The notes beneath the pieces were generated by a model. It did not search any database. It was not told the DNA's origin and was given only the letters and a program-made list of their open reading frames with translations. This document shows positions 48,404 through 58,481 of a stretch of 64,000 nt of DNA, in pieces; positions within the stretch are counted from its first letter, which is position 1; every line of letters begins with the position of its first letter. This DNA comes from Apodospora peruviana (lineage: Eukaryota > Ascomycota > Sordariomycetes > Sordariales > Lasiosphaeriaceae). Both the position numbers and the translations under genes were made by a program. The stretch spans positions 8,246,001 through 8,310,000 of the forward strand of contig JAUEDM010000001.1 of assembly GCA_033439685.1 (NCBI GenBank). Direction: 5' to 3'.

Positions 48404-49659
48404 CTAACACAAATCCCCATCAACCGTCGAGACAACCTCCCCTACCGTCTTCGGGGCAGAAACCACACCAAAGTTAATCTGCGTCTCCAGCGTCACGTTC
48501 GCGCTGGGAGGAACTAAAACAACGACACATGAAGAGTCAGCAAAGATCACGCAAGGGTAGACAAACAACCAATAATCGAAAAGAAGACTTACCATTCCCT
48601 TGAGTCTGCGTCCCCCAGACCTGACGCATCCTCCCCTCAAGATCCTGGCCCTGCCAAATCGCCCACATCCGATCGACCTGAGCATGATGCAACCAAAACG
48701 CCGGATCATTAGAACAAGTAAAAACATCCATAGCAACCAGCCCCATCATGAAATAACCCGCCCCGTGCAATCCTTTTGGGCTCGTATCCAGCGCCTTATT
48801 AAACGCAGCCAAATCTTCGCTCCCATCAATTAGTCCTGACGCATTCGTCGGCCGCGCGTACAAGCTATACTGCAGACTCGAGTCTCTTGACAAACAGCGG
48901 GGGTTATACCCCAGTCCGTCTAACGGTCCCTTCGGCGTTAAGCCAGTCGGCCCTAAATAAATTTTAAACTTATCGGGTGTGAACGGGCCAGAATAAACGC
49001 ATCCGCCGCCTGTAGCGGGCGGAAAATTCAGAGCGCCGCCGCCGGGCAATGTGATACTGTGGTCGGGCGGTCGGGGATGTAGATACCATTACTGCCCATT
49101 GACCAGAGGGGACCCGTCAAAGACGGTTGACCTTGCGGATATCTTTTGTAGGAAAGAGACCAGTCGGCGTAGCCGCATTCTCCGCGGAGGGCTTTTTCGT
49201 ATAAGGCGATTGATTGTCGGTGGAAGGGGAGGAAGAGGCCGTCGTTGTGCACGAAGTGGGTTTGGAGGACCTGCACGCCTACGAAGTCATCGTACCGTGA
49301 TCGAGCACCGGGGATTCGGATGAAGGTGTTATTAAGGTGAAGTTGGCGAGGCGGTAGACTGCGTTGAGGTGGTTTAGGCGGGCTTTTTTGGGCATTGAGC
49401 CCCTGATATTCATGTTAGTGGCTACGTGTATGAAAGGGGTGAGGATGAGGTGAGTTTACCATTCTTGGCGGCGAAGAAGCTTTTTGTTGGTGCAGCCTGT
49501 CGTTCGCTGCTTTATGATCTTGTGGATATTCTTCTGGTACTGCTGCTGCAGCTTGGCGACTTTTTTGAATGCAATAGCTTCCTCACGATCAGATGGCTCA
49601 GCGATTGCCAGGCTGGCCAAGACCAACCACACCGTTGAGAGTAGAGAAATGAACTTCAT
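48404..49659 (-). pseudogene. Secreted tyrosinase, frameshifted
   Basis: Exon 1 (49659-49460) encodes a signal peptide (MKFISLLSTVWLVLASLAIA) and RRQEW. Exon 2 begins at 49402. The last intron is 48592-48514 (GTAAGT...TTTTAG), and the gene ends at TAG 48404. Copper-site landmarks are present: QTHFVHNDGLFLPFHR (CuA) and DPAFWLHHAQVDRMW (CuB). Two one-base losses break the frame. One lies near 49328-49335, before a stretch that should read IPGARSRYDDFVGV. The other is in the C-run at 49065-49067, before LPGGGALNFPPATGGG. The segment around 49110-49150 also seems to carry small shifts that sum to a multiple of three. Fungal tyrosinases oxidise phenols for pigment formation. As written this copy would end early. 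A base-call error is possible for one site but unlikely for both. Confidence 0.72.
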
Positions 49660-50764
49660 TTTGCAACAAGGTTATCTGTCCTCGGGGGTGAAACAGGAGA
49701 GATAAAGTAAGATGATGAGAGCACTCTAGCTGTCTCCATCTCTGGAACTCTATTTATCTGCAAGAAACTGTCTGCGATGCCAGAGGGACGAGGACGAACG
49801 TGTGATGCTATGGGACGACGAGAGCGGTGGAGGTCTAGCCCCTTTGACGAGGTAGCTCTTGCAGATATTCAAGGAGCGATGTGACTGTGTAGTATCGAAT
49901 CAGTTCCAGCTGTAGGCTACGCTCATAGACAATGCGACCCCTCCTGCAGAACTTGGCGGTTACTATTGCGAAAGTTAAGCCATTCGGAGCATTGCCGAGT
50001 CAAGCGGAGAAATGCCGAGCATGCATGTCCCGAGAAGTTATCTTCATTACGTTAGCTAAAAGTAGAGAAACGTAAGAGGTCAAGCGCATTTTCTCCTCCC
50101 GGCTCCCCGATGCTTGGAAGGCGAGTAGTTGAGGGAAGTATCGCCACAAGCTGTTATAGTTATTTATTAGCCTGGCAATGAGGTTTTTTGTCCGAGGTGG
50201 CCAATCAGCGGCAGGCTGTGAAACCACACTGCTGAGCCACGAATTATGCGGACAGGTAAAGTCATGGTTGATCGTTGGGAACTCCCCCTCGAACTCACCC
50301 TCGATTGGGGCTGCTGATTATTGTCTGGAGGATTTCAACCCCGAGGATGACTAGCAGAAAGACCTGAAATATGGAAAAAGGAACACTCTAAGCAAAGGAC
50401 TTGGGAAGGCTAAGTTAGGTTGGACTATTACTTAGAGATGTGGCAGCGGCTGGGCCCTTGGCTGCATCCAAAGGCAACGAGAATAAACAACGCCTGATCG
50501 GGCACGCGACGAACACATCATGACGGCTGCATCCTTTTATTACTAATGGGAATCTATTTAATTCATACTTACCCCTCTCCCCCCCCCTACCCCCAATAGC
50601 ATGCAAAGAAAAACGAACGTAGCCGGCGCATGCTAAATGGGAGCGACTGTTAGCTAAGTACCGCTGGACAACATAAAGCGGCTGTATTTGGAGTTACGAT
50701 CTTAGCAATGGTAATAAATTTACTAAAAAGATAATTGTTAGTAAAGGGTGTCAAAATGAAGAAG
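49660..50764. other. Intergenic region
   Basis: Upstream of the tyrosinase relic. No gene is recognised and several short frames lack motifs. It becomes AT-rich and repeat-like beyond 50600. Confidence 0.45.
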
Positions 50765-50787
50765 GTTCTGGCACTGCGTGCCAGAAC
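50765..50787. repeat. Perfect 10-bp hairpin
   Basis: GTTCTGGCAC and GTGCCAGAAC are exact inverted copies separated by three bases. It lies in AT-rich, non-coding sequence next to transposon relics and is probably part of a mobile-element remnant. Confidence 0.8.
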
Positions 50788-50856
50788 ACCAACTTCTTTG
50801 TTGTCAGAAACCAAGGGTCTAGAAACATCCCAAAAAGGTGGATTTGTAATAGTTGC

Positions 50857-51311
50857 TGTCAGAAGCGATGCACATTGAATTCGTTGATTTTATGAGGATT
50901 TATTCCATGATTGTCTTCTCCCCCCCCCCCCCCCCCCCCCCTCTTTTTCTGAGAATCTAGGGAGCTAAATTCCTAGTTCATATACTCGTTTATAGTGGCA
51001 AACCTACTCGTAGGTCTTGATAGTTCAACGTGGTTGAGCTGGCTGCGCCAGCTCCTTTGGGCCTTTTCCTAGTCCCTTGGGTTTTCCCTAAATCCTTTGC
51101 CTAGATCCTTTGACCTCTAGGTGACCACACTCAGCATTCCTTTCTGACAGGCACCCTTTCCATCTGACAGTTGCCACAAGACGCGCATTACGATTGCGTT
51201 GGCTTGCCACCATCTACAACAATAATTCGCCAGAGAGCTAGACAGAAGAGAATACAATCATGGAATAAATCCTCATAAAATCAACGAATCCAATGTGCAT
51301 CGCTTCTGACA
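50857..51311. mobile_element. 455-bp element with ~63-bp terminal inverted repeats
   Basis: The left end (50857-50919) and the reverse complement of the right end (51249-51311) both start TGTCAGAAGCGATGCACATT and stay nearly identical for about 60 bases, with very few mismatches. The interior has no coding capacity and carries a C22 tract beside the left arm. I see no matching target-site duplication. It could be a non-autonomous inverted-repeat (MITE-like) element, or two LTR fragments inserted head to head. Confidence 0.75.
50920..50941. repeat. Poly-C tract, 22 bases
   Basis: A run of 22 C at the inner edge of the left inverted repeat of the 455-bp element. Confidence 0.9.
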
Positions 51312-51414
51312 AAGGGAACTCTCCTTGTATTGAAGTTGGCAAGGCTGAGTCAAGCTGGCTGGGGTGGAGCAGCTAATACTTCTTATAAGTGAAAGGATTG
51401 CAGGATCCATTTCG

Positions 51415-51980
51415 TGTTACGAACCCGGATTGGCTACGGGAGTTGACAGCTGCTAACAGCTACCCACGGCTGGCAACGGGAGACGACAGCCGCCTGACTG
51501 ACCCAGGCGACCCGGTGTTCGTGTCCCGTGGGTCTCATGGGTCACTTCTCATTGGCCGTAGTATTTCATATAGTCGCGAGAGTCTGGCACTCCCTTAGAG
51601 GATCTATTACGGCAGTAATCAATACAAGTACTTTGGCAATAGTTGTTGTGTCAACTGCGCAACTTGTGTGTTCTTTGGAACCGATACTCTTTGTGATTGC
51701 CCCCTACCTAAGACCTAACCCTTTGTGGCTCTGTGGAGCAACAGACACTCTTGTAGTTCTTGTGTTTGTCAAGAACACCCATACACAGATTGTTACACTT
51801 CGCGCATACTTTATTTCAACTATGTGGCGAGCCAGTGCAATGACCTAACCAAAACCCCCCTCAATCGCACAAGAATGCCAGAATACCAAAGGTGTCAGTC
51901 AGCCTTTGGAATTCTAATGGGTTATATACCGTTGACGGTCGCAATCAATTAAATCAGGCTCAGTCGCACCGACCGTCACA
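51415..51980. mobile_element. Probable solo LTR (about 566 bp)
   Basis: The segment begins TGTTACGAACCC and ends GACCGTCACA, so it has TG...CA termini. Its last 155 bp match 9041-9200, and similarity stops exactly at the TCACA end. A TATATACC box lies about 60 bp from the right end. No 5-bp target duplication is evident (TTTCG against AACTA). The right boundary is well supported; the left is inferred from the TG dinucleotide. Confidence 0.55.
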
Positions 51981-52074
51981 AACTACACTCGTTTAACAGT
52001 TAACCAACATTTCATTTCATAATATCACTCTTCATTTCCATTTCAGAATTAGGACGTAGTTTTGGTGATGTCTT

Positions 52075-52272
52075 TGTGACGACGACTAGTGGTGGCTTAG
52101 GGATGGTGACCCTAACCCTGGAAACCCCGCATCGCCGCCAGACATTTGAGAGAGACGCGTCGGAGGCGCGTACCGTTCACTCTTTTATTATTTTTTTCCT
52201 TAGAGTAGAATCTTCGTTCGTAGAACCAATTGAACAGCTATCACTTCACGCCTTGAACCGCTGGCCGTGACA
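52075..52272. mobile_element. Possible short LTR (198 bp)
   Basis: The segment runs from TGTGACGACG to GGCCGTGACA. Its termini are imperfect inverted copies with TG...CA ends. The interior is non-coding. Flanking bases (GTCTT and CTTTT) do not form a clean duplication. It lies next to the other LTR-like segment. Assignment is tentative. Confidence 0.4.
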
Positions 52273-53362
52273 CTTTTCACTGATAGAAAGAGCAGGATGT
52301 TTTTTAAAACCAAAATCATAGAAAGCTATAGTCATAATAAAGACCTGACTTTAAGCGGGATTTAAGCTGTAATTACCACTATGGAAACTTTAGAGGCGTA
52401 GCTACGTGATGATGTACGCACAGACCACTAGACAACTGGTTGCATCGTTTTCTGATTGGCCGTTGTGGGTCCAACAGACCTGGTGGGCGAAGGAGAGGTC
52501 TAGTCACGTGACCTGCGCACCTACACCACTTCTTTCGCTCGAGCGCACTGCAATTTGCTCTTTCTTCTTTCTTCTTTGTCTTACTATTTTCGTAGCATAC
52601 TATAGATTATAGGAGCTTGACCCTACTTCTTATGTGGCACGTGACAAGCTAGGCCAGCCCCTTTTGGGCATTCTGGCAGTGTATGGCGTGCGCTGGTTGA
52701 TAAGCTAAGATAAAGGGGCTTGGTGTGCGGCACGCACATAAAGCAATGGGACAAAGCTACAGCAACCTATAGTGGTATTCATGGAATACCAAGCTAAAGA
52801 GCAAAAGAAAGAAAGAAGTAAATGTGAGGGCCAGACCAAGCAACACCGGTGTCATCCACGCGTGGTAAAGCCGGGTAAACCTGCTGCTGCAAGAGCAGCA
52901 TCATCTCGTTCTGCTGCATCATCTCGTTCTGCTGCATCATCTCGTTCTGCTGCATCATCTGCTGCAGCACCTCGGTATGATGGATTCGTCCTAGGCTCGC
53001 TTCCAGATTTTTGGGCCAAGAGACGGGCCAGCCGCCGGAAAGATGATGCGTAGGCACCTCAAAGATTGCCTTGCAGATACTATATAGGTGTGAAACTTAC
53101 GTATGTTTCCCGGGCCCAATTGTATATTTCGCTGGACCAATGCATAATAATAATGAAGGAGGCAAAGGTGGAAATTCACGTCCTCCTCACCCGCATGCTT
53201 CCCTTCTTAGTCACTGGTTCTGGATCTGGCCCTGTCTGTCTGTCTGAACGAGATGGAGTACGTTACTTCATGTGATTCCTGCCCCGTACCATACGCTCCT
53301 CCAAAACTGCGGGATTTATGGTAAAAGCATGAGTCGTTGCTGTTCAAACCCCTGACAATGAA
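52273..53362. other. Non-coding region with a minisatellite
   Basis: No supported gene is seen. A 93-aa open frame at 52772-53053 is built largely around an 18-bp tandem repeat and is not counted. Confidence 0.45.
52898..52966. repeat. 18-bp minisatellite, about 3.8 copies
   Basis: The unit GCATCATCTCGTTCTGCT repeats three times perfectly, followed by a partial fourth copy. Confidence 0.9.
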
Positions 53363-54206
53363 TTACTTTCGGCCAGGTTGGGGGATTGTCAGCATGAATT
53401 GAGGCGAATCTGGCTCACCGCGCATCAGGATTGGGTAAATCTCTTTGAAAAACTTCCACTGCTTATTGGTTGCAGTGTCTCCAAGGCCTGACTCGGCGAG
53501 TTGGGGCGTGTGAGCAACGTGCCCATGAAATGAGCTAGTTCCGGGCCATCGCTGACTCGGGATCTTTACAGCCGTTGACATGGCGTAGTCCGTAAGAGCT
53601 TCATGGTCGTTATCAACCCCTTCAAGGTCTAATATGACGTCGTAATAGTCGTTGGTAACATCGGCTGCTCTACAGACGGCCGCAACCTGTAGGAGATCCG
53701 AGCTGGGCTTGTCCTTGAATATCTGACCGGTCCCGATAAGTTGCATGGAGTTGCGGTTACCGACGTCTATCCAACATTGATTGTCGTAACGGCAAATCTA
53801 AGTACTTAACCAGACTTGGCTAGAATGCCATACCAACTTCAGTAACCTGACAATATACTCAGTATACCCTTCGAAACACACCCTCGCTGCTCATGACCCG
53901 CGCCGGGCTTTCACGCTCAGCCAGGCCGAATTCGAGGCAAAAATGAAACAATGCGTTCGGAACCGCCTTGATCCGGCCACAGCTGGAATTGTCTTCATCA
54001 GGGCATATAACACAATGATACGGCGCTGGGTGCAAACTACCAGTGTCGAGTACGACGGGTCTAAGCGGGACATTCGACAAATCGACGAGTACCAGCTCCG
54101 TAAGAAGGGGGATGATGGCAACAGCTCCTGAGGAGAGTGTGTCAGCTAGAAGCAGCAGCGCAACCAACCGTATCTCGAACAGCAGCACTAGTAATAGGAG
54201 TAGCAA
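53363..54206 (-). CDS. Unrecognised protein, two exons, 257 aa
   Basis: Frame 54206-53868 ends CGA AGG at a GTATAC donor. An acceptor TACTTAG then leads in phase to 53797-53363, giving 257 aa. The N-terminus is Leu-rich (MLLLLLVLLFEIRLVALLLL), a possible signal anchor. The middle has clustered Cys (YHCVICPDEDNSSCG), and the second exon (VCRAADVTNDYYDVILDLEG) is acidic and protein-like. I do not recognise a family; a C-terminal fragment of a HET-type or NLR-associated protein is possible. The exon join is an inference from frame and splice sites only. Confidence 0.4.
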
Positions 54207-54819
54207 CTGTTTATTCGTCGCACGTTCTAAAATATGTGCGTACGAACATAAAACCGTACTCTAGGTGAAATAACAACCGACAGAGTGGGAAGACACAATG
54301 AAAGAACATTACAAGGGGGTAACGATGGGGGTAGCGATGTGGTGAAACGACGCTGATGAGCCCGGCCACCTCCAGGCTTACTTGTAACCAGATTTCCCGA
54401 GACGTCTACTCACTACCTCGGAAGTGTAAGAACAACCTGAGCGGTATCCAGATCATGACACCGTAGCTGGAGTGTTAATATGAACTGAAACAGGGGCAAA
54501 GTCGGAGTATTAATATAACCTTAACCCCAGTTTCCCAATCCCAAGGAACCATACATGCCTTTCCCCGGACCGGCTCTCAATCTCGGAATAACGTCTGGTG
54601 ATTCTCCCTGCTGAGCCTTCGCTGGCTTCTGTGAGGCTGAATTGGCTATGATGCTTGCTTCCATGCTAGTGGTGTTGGATACGTATAAGAACGCTTGCCC
54701 AGATGGTAGTCAGAGTGTTCTTCTTAGCGATCAGGCACGTCTTTCTCCTCACAAAAGGAAAAAGAAAGAAAAAAGCAAAAAGAAAACCCAGCAAGACGTT
54801 GTCATACACTCTCGTCAAA
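54207..54819. other. Intergenic region
   Basis: No gene is seen. An A-rich purine tract (54745-54790) lies just before the start codon of the esterase-like relic. Confidence 0.45.
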
Positions 54820-55490
54820 ATGTATATATATATATCATCTCCGTCTCTCTCCTCGCGCTCCTCAGCCTCAGCCCAGCGGCTATCTTAACAGCCCTCTCGA
54901 TCTCCAACACCAACTTACTAACCACCCGCCAAGCCCCTACCCCCGCCCCAGCCCACTCGATGGGCTTCATCGGCTGCTCCATGGCCGAGAACGTCGCGCA
55001 GGGCTACGTCGCCGTCGGCGGTCAGCGCATGGGGGGGGCCCCTACGGCACGTCAGGAATGGTCATGCAGTCCTGGACGTCCACCACGTCCGCCGAAGTAG
55101 CGCCTTTTCGACCAGCAGGTCGCCAAGTACGGCAAACCCGACACCTACCCGACACTGTCTGGGTGCAGGTGTCCATGTTCTCGAACCCCGGGCGCCAAGT
55201 ACGACGAAGTCAGACAGCTCATCGCCAAAGCGCGACGGCACGCCGCGCCGGGTGCGGCGATCTATATCACCGACCAGCCGGTGTATGAGGGTGACAGCAC
55301 GGGCACGTTGGCAGGCGCAAATGGGCCGGAACTGACGGAGTCGTTGGCGAAGCAGGCTGCTGCTGACGCGAGTCTGAACGTTACCTACCCGGGGCAGCTT
55401 TTGAAGGAAGACGAGGTGGCGAATGGGTGCCATGCAAACACGGCTGGGCAGGCGTCATTGGGGAAGCAGGGTGTGGCTTTTTGGGGCTGA
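54820..55490 (+). pseudogene. Secreted SGNH/esterase-like protein, multiply frameshifted
   Basis: The ATG at 54820 runs straight into a (TA)6 repeat (54823-54834). With six units the signal-peptide frame (ISVSLLALLSLSPAAILTAL) is not in phase with the ATG; with five it would be. Next come a GFIGCSMAENVAQGYVAVGG block, an eight-G run at 55032-55039 where a further base shift occurs, and PDTVWVQVSMFSNPG and VYEGDSTGTLAGANGPELTE in other frames. The tail GCHANTAGQASLGKQ ends at 55490. The GCSM...W pattern and closing CHAN..GQ..LG resemble a family of small secreted fungal hydrolase-like proteins with a GDS-type Ser near the start. At least three indels prevent translation. Family name is by pattern memory only. 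Confidence 0.65.
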
Positions 55491-55619
55491 TTTACGGGAA
55501 ACTTGTGCTCTTGGCCTTGAGGAAGGAATACATTGGATTACCAGCAAGGAGAAGCTAGGTATTTGGAAACCGGAGGAAAAGAAAACCTCATATGAACCCT
55601 ATCCAAAGTCCAGCCACAG

Positions 55620-56384
55620 TTAGAAAGGAATCTTCCCCCCATCCGGTCCCAAAAGCCCCCCATCATGCTCCCCAACACTCTCCCTCGTCACCCCATCAAT
55701 AAGCCTCACAACCCTCTCTGCACTCTGGTGAGGTGTATACTCCCCCCTTGCAGCCTCACCATAAACCTCAACAGCCACATTCCCCGAATCGGTGCTGACA
55801 GTACCAGGATGGATCGCCGTGGCAACCAGCCAGTCATTTTCGTAATACGTCCTCCTCACAAAGTGGTTCAGCGCCGCCTTGCTGGTACCGTAGCTGGCCA
55901 GATTGTGTTTCCCAGTAAAACGGACCATGCCCGTGCTACCGATGAGGGACGAGATGGCGATGAACTTGGGCTGCTTCTGGGATGACCTGAGAAGCTCGTA
56001 GAAGGCCTTGAACAGTTTGACCGCCCCGAGAACGTTGACTTCGAGTTGTTCGCGGAAGGTCTTGAGATCGACCGTGTGCGCGGGCTCGTTGTAGACGCAG
56101 ATGCCGGCGTTGGCGATGAGGGTGTCGATGTGCTCGATCTCTTGCTCTTGCTTGAGAGTATGGGCGGCATCTTGGGCGTCGGTGTCGGAGGCGGAGTCGA
56201 TTTTGATTAGCAGCAGTTTGCTGTCGGCGGCTTTGGGGAGGCTCGAGAGCTCGACGGAACTTGGGGACGTGACGTCGCGCACGGCTGCGATGACGGTGTA
56301 GGAGGGACGTTGGAGGTAGATGGCGGCGATGCTCTCTCCGATGCCCCGGCCGGCACCTGTGATGAGAACTGTGGTGGTGGACAT
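55620..56384 (-). CDS. Short-chain dehydrogenase/reductase, 254 aa
   Basis: A single exon with ATG at 56384. Motifs in order: TVLITGAGRGIG (cofactor loop), DTLIANAGI, SSLIGS with the catalytic Ser, YGTSK (catalytic Tyr/Lys), and HPGTVSTDSG. The chain resembles fungal SDRs often annotated as norsolorinic-acid-ketoreductase-like, which are typically NADPH-dependent. The true substrate is unknown and no polyketide synthase is seen nearby. The frame is intact. A 15-bp tandem repeat of five copies begins 20 bp upstream of the start codon and probably lies in its 5' leader or core promoter. Confidence 0.88.
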   Translation of the reverse strand: MSTTTVLITGAGRGIGESIAAIYLQRPSYTVIAAVRDVTSPSSVELSSLPKAADSKLLLIKIDSASDTDAQDAAHTLKQEQEIEHIDTLIANAGICVYNEPAHTVDLKTFREQLEVNVLGAVKLFKAFYELLRSSQKQPKFIAISSLIGSTGMVRFTGKHNLASYGTSKAALNHFVRRTYYENDWLVATAIHPGTVSTDSGNVAVEVYGEAARGEYTPHQSAERVVRLIDGVTRESVGEHDGGLLGPDGGKIPF

Positions 56385-56403
56385 TGTTTGTAGTTACTGC
56401 AGG

Positions 56404-56479
56404 AAGGGGGGAGGATGTGAGGGGGGAGGATGTGAGGGGGGAGGATGTGAGGGGGGAGGATGTGAGGGGGGAGGATGTG
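56404..56479. repeat. 15-bp minisatellite in SDR 5' region, five copies
   Basis: The unit GGGGGGAGGATGTGA is repeated five times with almost no variation, 20-95 bp upstream of the SDR ATG. The minus-strand reading is CT-rich, as in fungal promoter pyrimidine tracts. Confidence 0.92.
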
Positions 56480-56896
56480 CAGTTGGGTGCTCAAATCTCA
56501 AACTTTGATGTCGTTGTAATTTGGTGAAAGCTCATAATATCTCGAAGACAGTGATGAAAGGACGAGGTACTATGTTACAACTTGCACGCATTCCATCGTA
56601 CTTATCAATCTACCTGTCGCCACTGTGTCCTGCAGAGAGAGACCCATCATCAAATGTGCGAAATGTATCAGGCTCAGTGGGGGTCGTCTGGTAGGGTCGC
56701 GGTTTCTGCGGGGGCGGAAAGGGGGTGGGTGCAATGTCCAATTAAAAACACCAGTTCTTCCAGACAAAAACAGTGCCGGGGTCCAAAGTTCTTTGCGTAA
56801 CCCAAGCCAACGGCACAAAAGCAACTCGGAAAATGATTCGTTTGGTTCTGGGCACACTTGGTGTAACCAACTGTATGGCTAACAAGATATGTCACA

Positions 56897-57246
56897 GACG
56901 CGACTCGAACTCGTGAGCTCAAGAGTCAGTCAGTTACAATCGCATTATGAATTTGGAATTGCAAAACAAAAAGTCAAAAAGCCAATCATGCCTCCCAAAA
57001 CTTAGCTCGTCTTGCTTGGAAGTCATCCTCTGGAACATTAGTTCTAAGTGTTAGCTCGTCTTGCTTAGCAGCTGATCTCCAGAGATATATCCATGGTATT
57101 CTCTTAACCGACCACAGACGGGACTCGACCCCGAGCCTTCGCATCCATGGTCGGAGGACGGCATGCGTTGCGGGCCCGACCGAAATCGACTAGCATTAAT
57201 CGCACACCTTAGGTGACGCGCACTACCACTTGACCACGGAAGCCAT
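56897..57246 (-). repeat. tRNA-like / Pol III promoter relics
   Basis: On the minus strand, TGGTCAAGTGG (57236-57226) fits an A box and GGGTCGAGTCC (57131-57121) nearly fits a B box. The first bases GGCTTCCGTGG resemble a tRNA acceptor start, but no matching 3' acceptor strand exists, so this is not an intact tRNA. A second B-box-like T arm (GAGTTCGAGTC, 56912-56902) lies 220 bp away and shares the following CGTCTGTG. This could be a tRNA-derived SINE relic or decayed tRNAs. Confidence 0.4.
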
Positions 57247-57493
57247 TTGGAGTTGTGTACGCCACCCAATCTTTGTTGGATGGGGAGGTCACTAAGGGAG
57301 CCTATATACCCTTTTACGACAACGAGAGTTTTTGACCATCCATAGTGCCGTCGCCGTCAACCCACGATCCTACTGCATGACATGACCATGCAGAGTCAAT
57401 TGCTAATGTGCGAAAGCCAAAAAAAAGAATATGTCTTTTAGCTCCGTTGACAAATTGCCAATCACACCCAAACAATAAACCATTGCCATCCAC

Positions 57494-58481
57494 TCAATGA
57501 GGCCTGGTCTCTGGTACATAAAGGGTAGTGAAATTCCACGACTTCCCACCATCTGCGGTCGACATCTTCCCACCAGTAGCCTTGAACTCCCAGTCCCCGC
57601 TGTGGTAAAAACTTTGATCCGGTTTGTTAAGCGTGATGGAGATATCCTCCCAACCTGGAATGGAAGCCTCAGTCAGTTGCTGTTGGGGTCGGAAAGAAGG
57701 GTTAAAAATGACGTACTATGAGCCGGAGCAGGTGAACAGCTGCCCGATGCGCACTCGATGGAGACGTAGAAGATCGTTCCGTGGTGGCCCTTGCCTGTAG
57801 CCGGAATCAGTTATAACCCGTCCTGCAATGTGTGAGTGAGTCCTTACTTGTTGAGATCTGAGACATCAGCTTGTCATTAAGATAGACCTTTTGATCCCAT
57901 AGATTGGTCTGATTGTTCAGTTTGTCTGAGATAAATATGTGTAAGGTTTACTTCGAAGACAGCATTTCAAGGTCACTCGGAGTCTGGTACTTACAGTGGG
58001 TCTTGATCTTTGTTCCTGGGGCGGCGATTACGGGAGTGCCATTCTCGGCATTTTGCAGCCCTTTTAATAGGCAGAGCATCAGTAAAGAAAGAGCCACATC
58101 ATCAGAACCTGGGTACATAACACGCACCTTTGAGATTATACGCAAACGTACACCAGTTACGTCCGAGGTTGGTGCAGTAGTAGCTGCGGACCGTGTTAGC
58201 GTGCTTCATTGACAACTCTCTATGGGGGAGACGTTAAAGTCATACCTGACCTGCGAGTTCTGGGTAACCCCCTGAAGAAAGTCCTTCTTGTTCGTCATGA
58301 TGGCGCTCCACAGGGCAACATCTCCGGCAACAGGGCTCGGGACGTCTCCGACAACAAGCGTGGCCGCGGCTTCCTGGATCCAGGTGTCGCCCCGAGCATA
58401 AAGCGAAATAACGTCGAGGTTGCCAAGGCTTTGGCGGACGAATACTGCCACAACGGCGGCAATGATGGCAGGTTCTTTCAT
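57494..58481 (-). CDS. Unknown secreted-type protein, six exons, 224 aa
   Basis: Exons 58481-58246, 58183-58128, 58060-57995, 57925-57848, 57794-57717 and 57654-57494 join without a break to 224 aa. All five introns have GT..AG borders and correct phase. The N-terminus (MKEPAIIAAVVAVFVRQSLG) could be a signal peptide. Conserved-looking blocks include YCTNLGRNWCTFAYNLKG, GTIFYVSIECASGSCSPAPA, HSWEDISITLNKPD and WEFKATGGKMSTADGGKSWN. I recall similar hypothetical proteins in ascomycetes but no assigned function. Four Cys in CxxxxxxxC and CxxxxC pairs suggest disulfides. The coherent six-exon frame is strong evidence for a real gene. Confidence 0.78.

Noticed and set aside
52772..53053. 93-aa Ala/Ser-rich plus frame and its Gln/Met-rich antisense counterpart
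   Set aside because: Both are built on the 18-bp minisatellite and lack any conserved flanking domain.
57106..57246. Intact tRNA gene
   Set aside because: A and B boxes are present, but no 3' strand pairs with the GGCTTCC acceptor start and the box spacing is about 94 nt; kept only as a relic.
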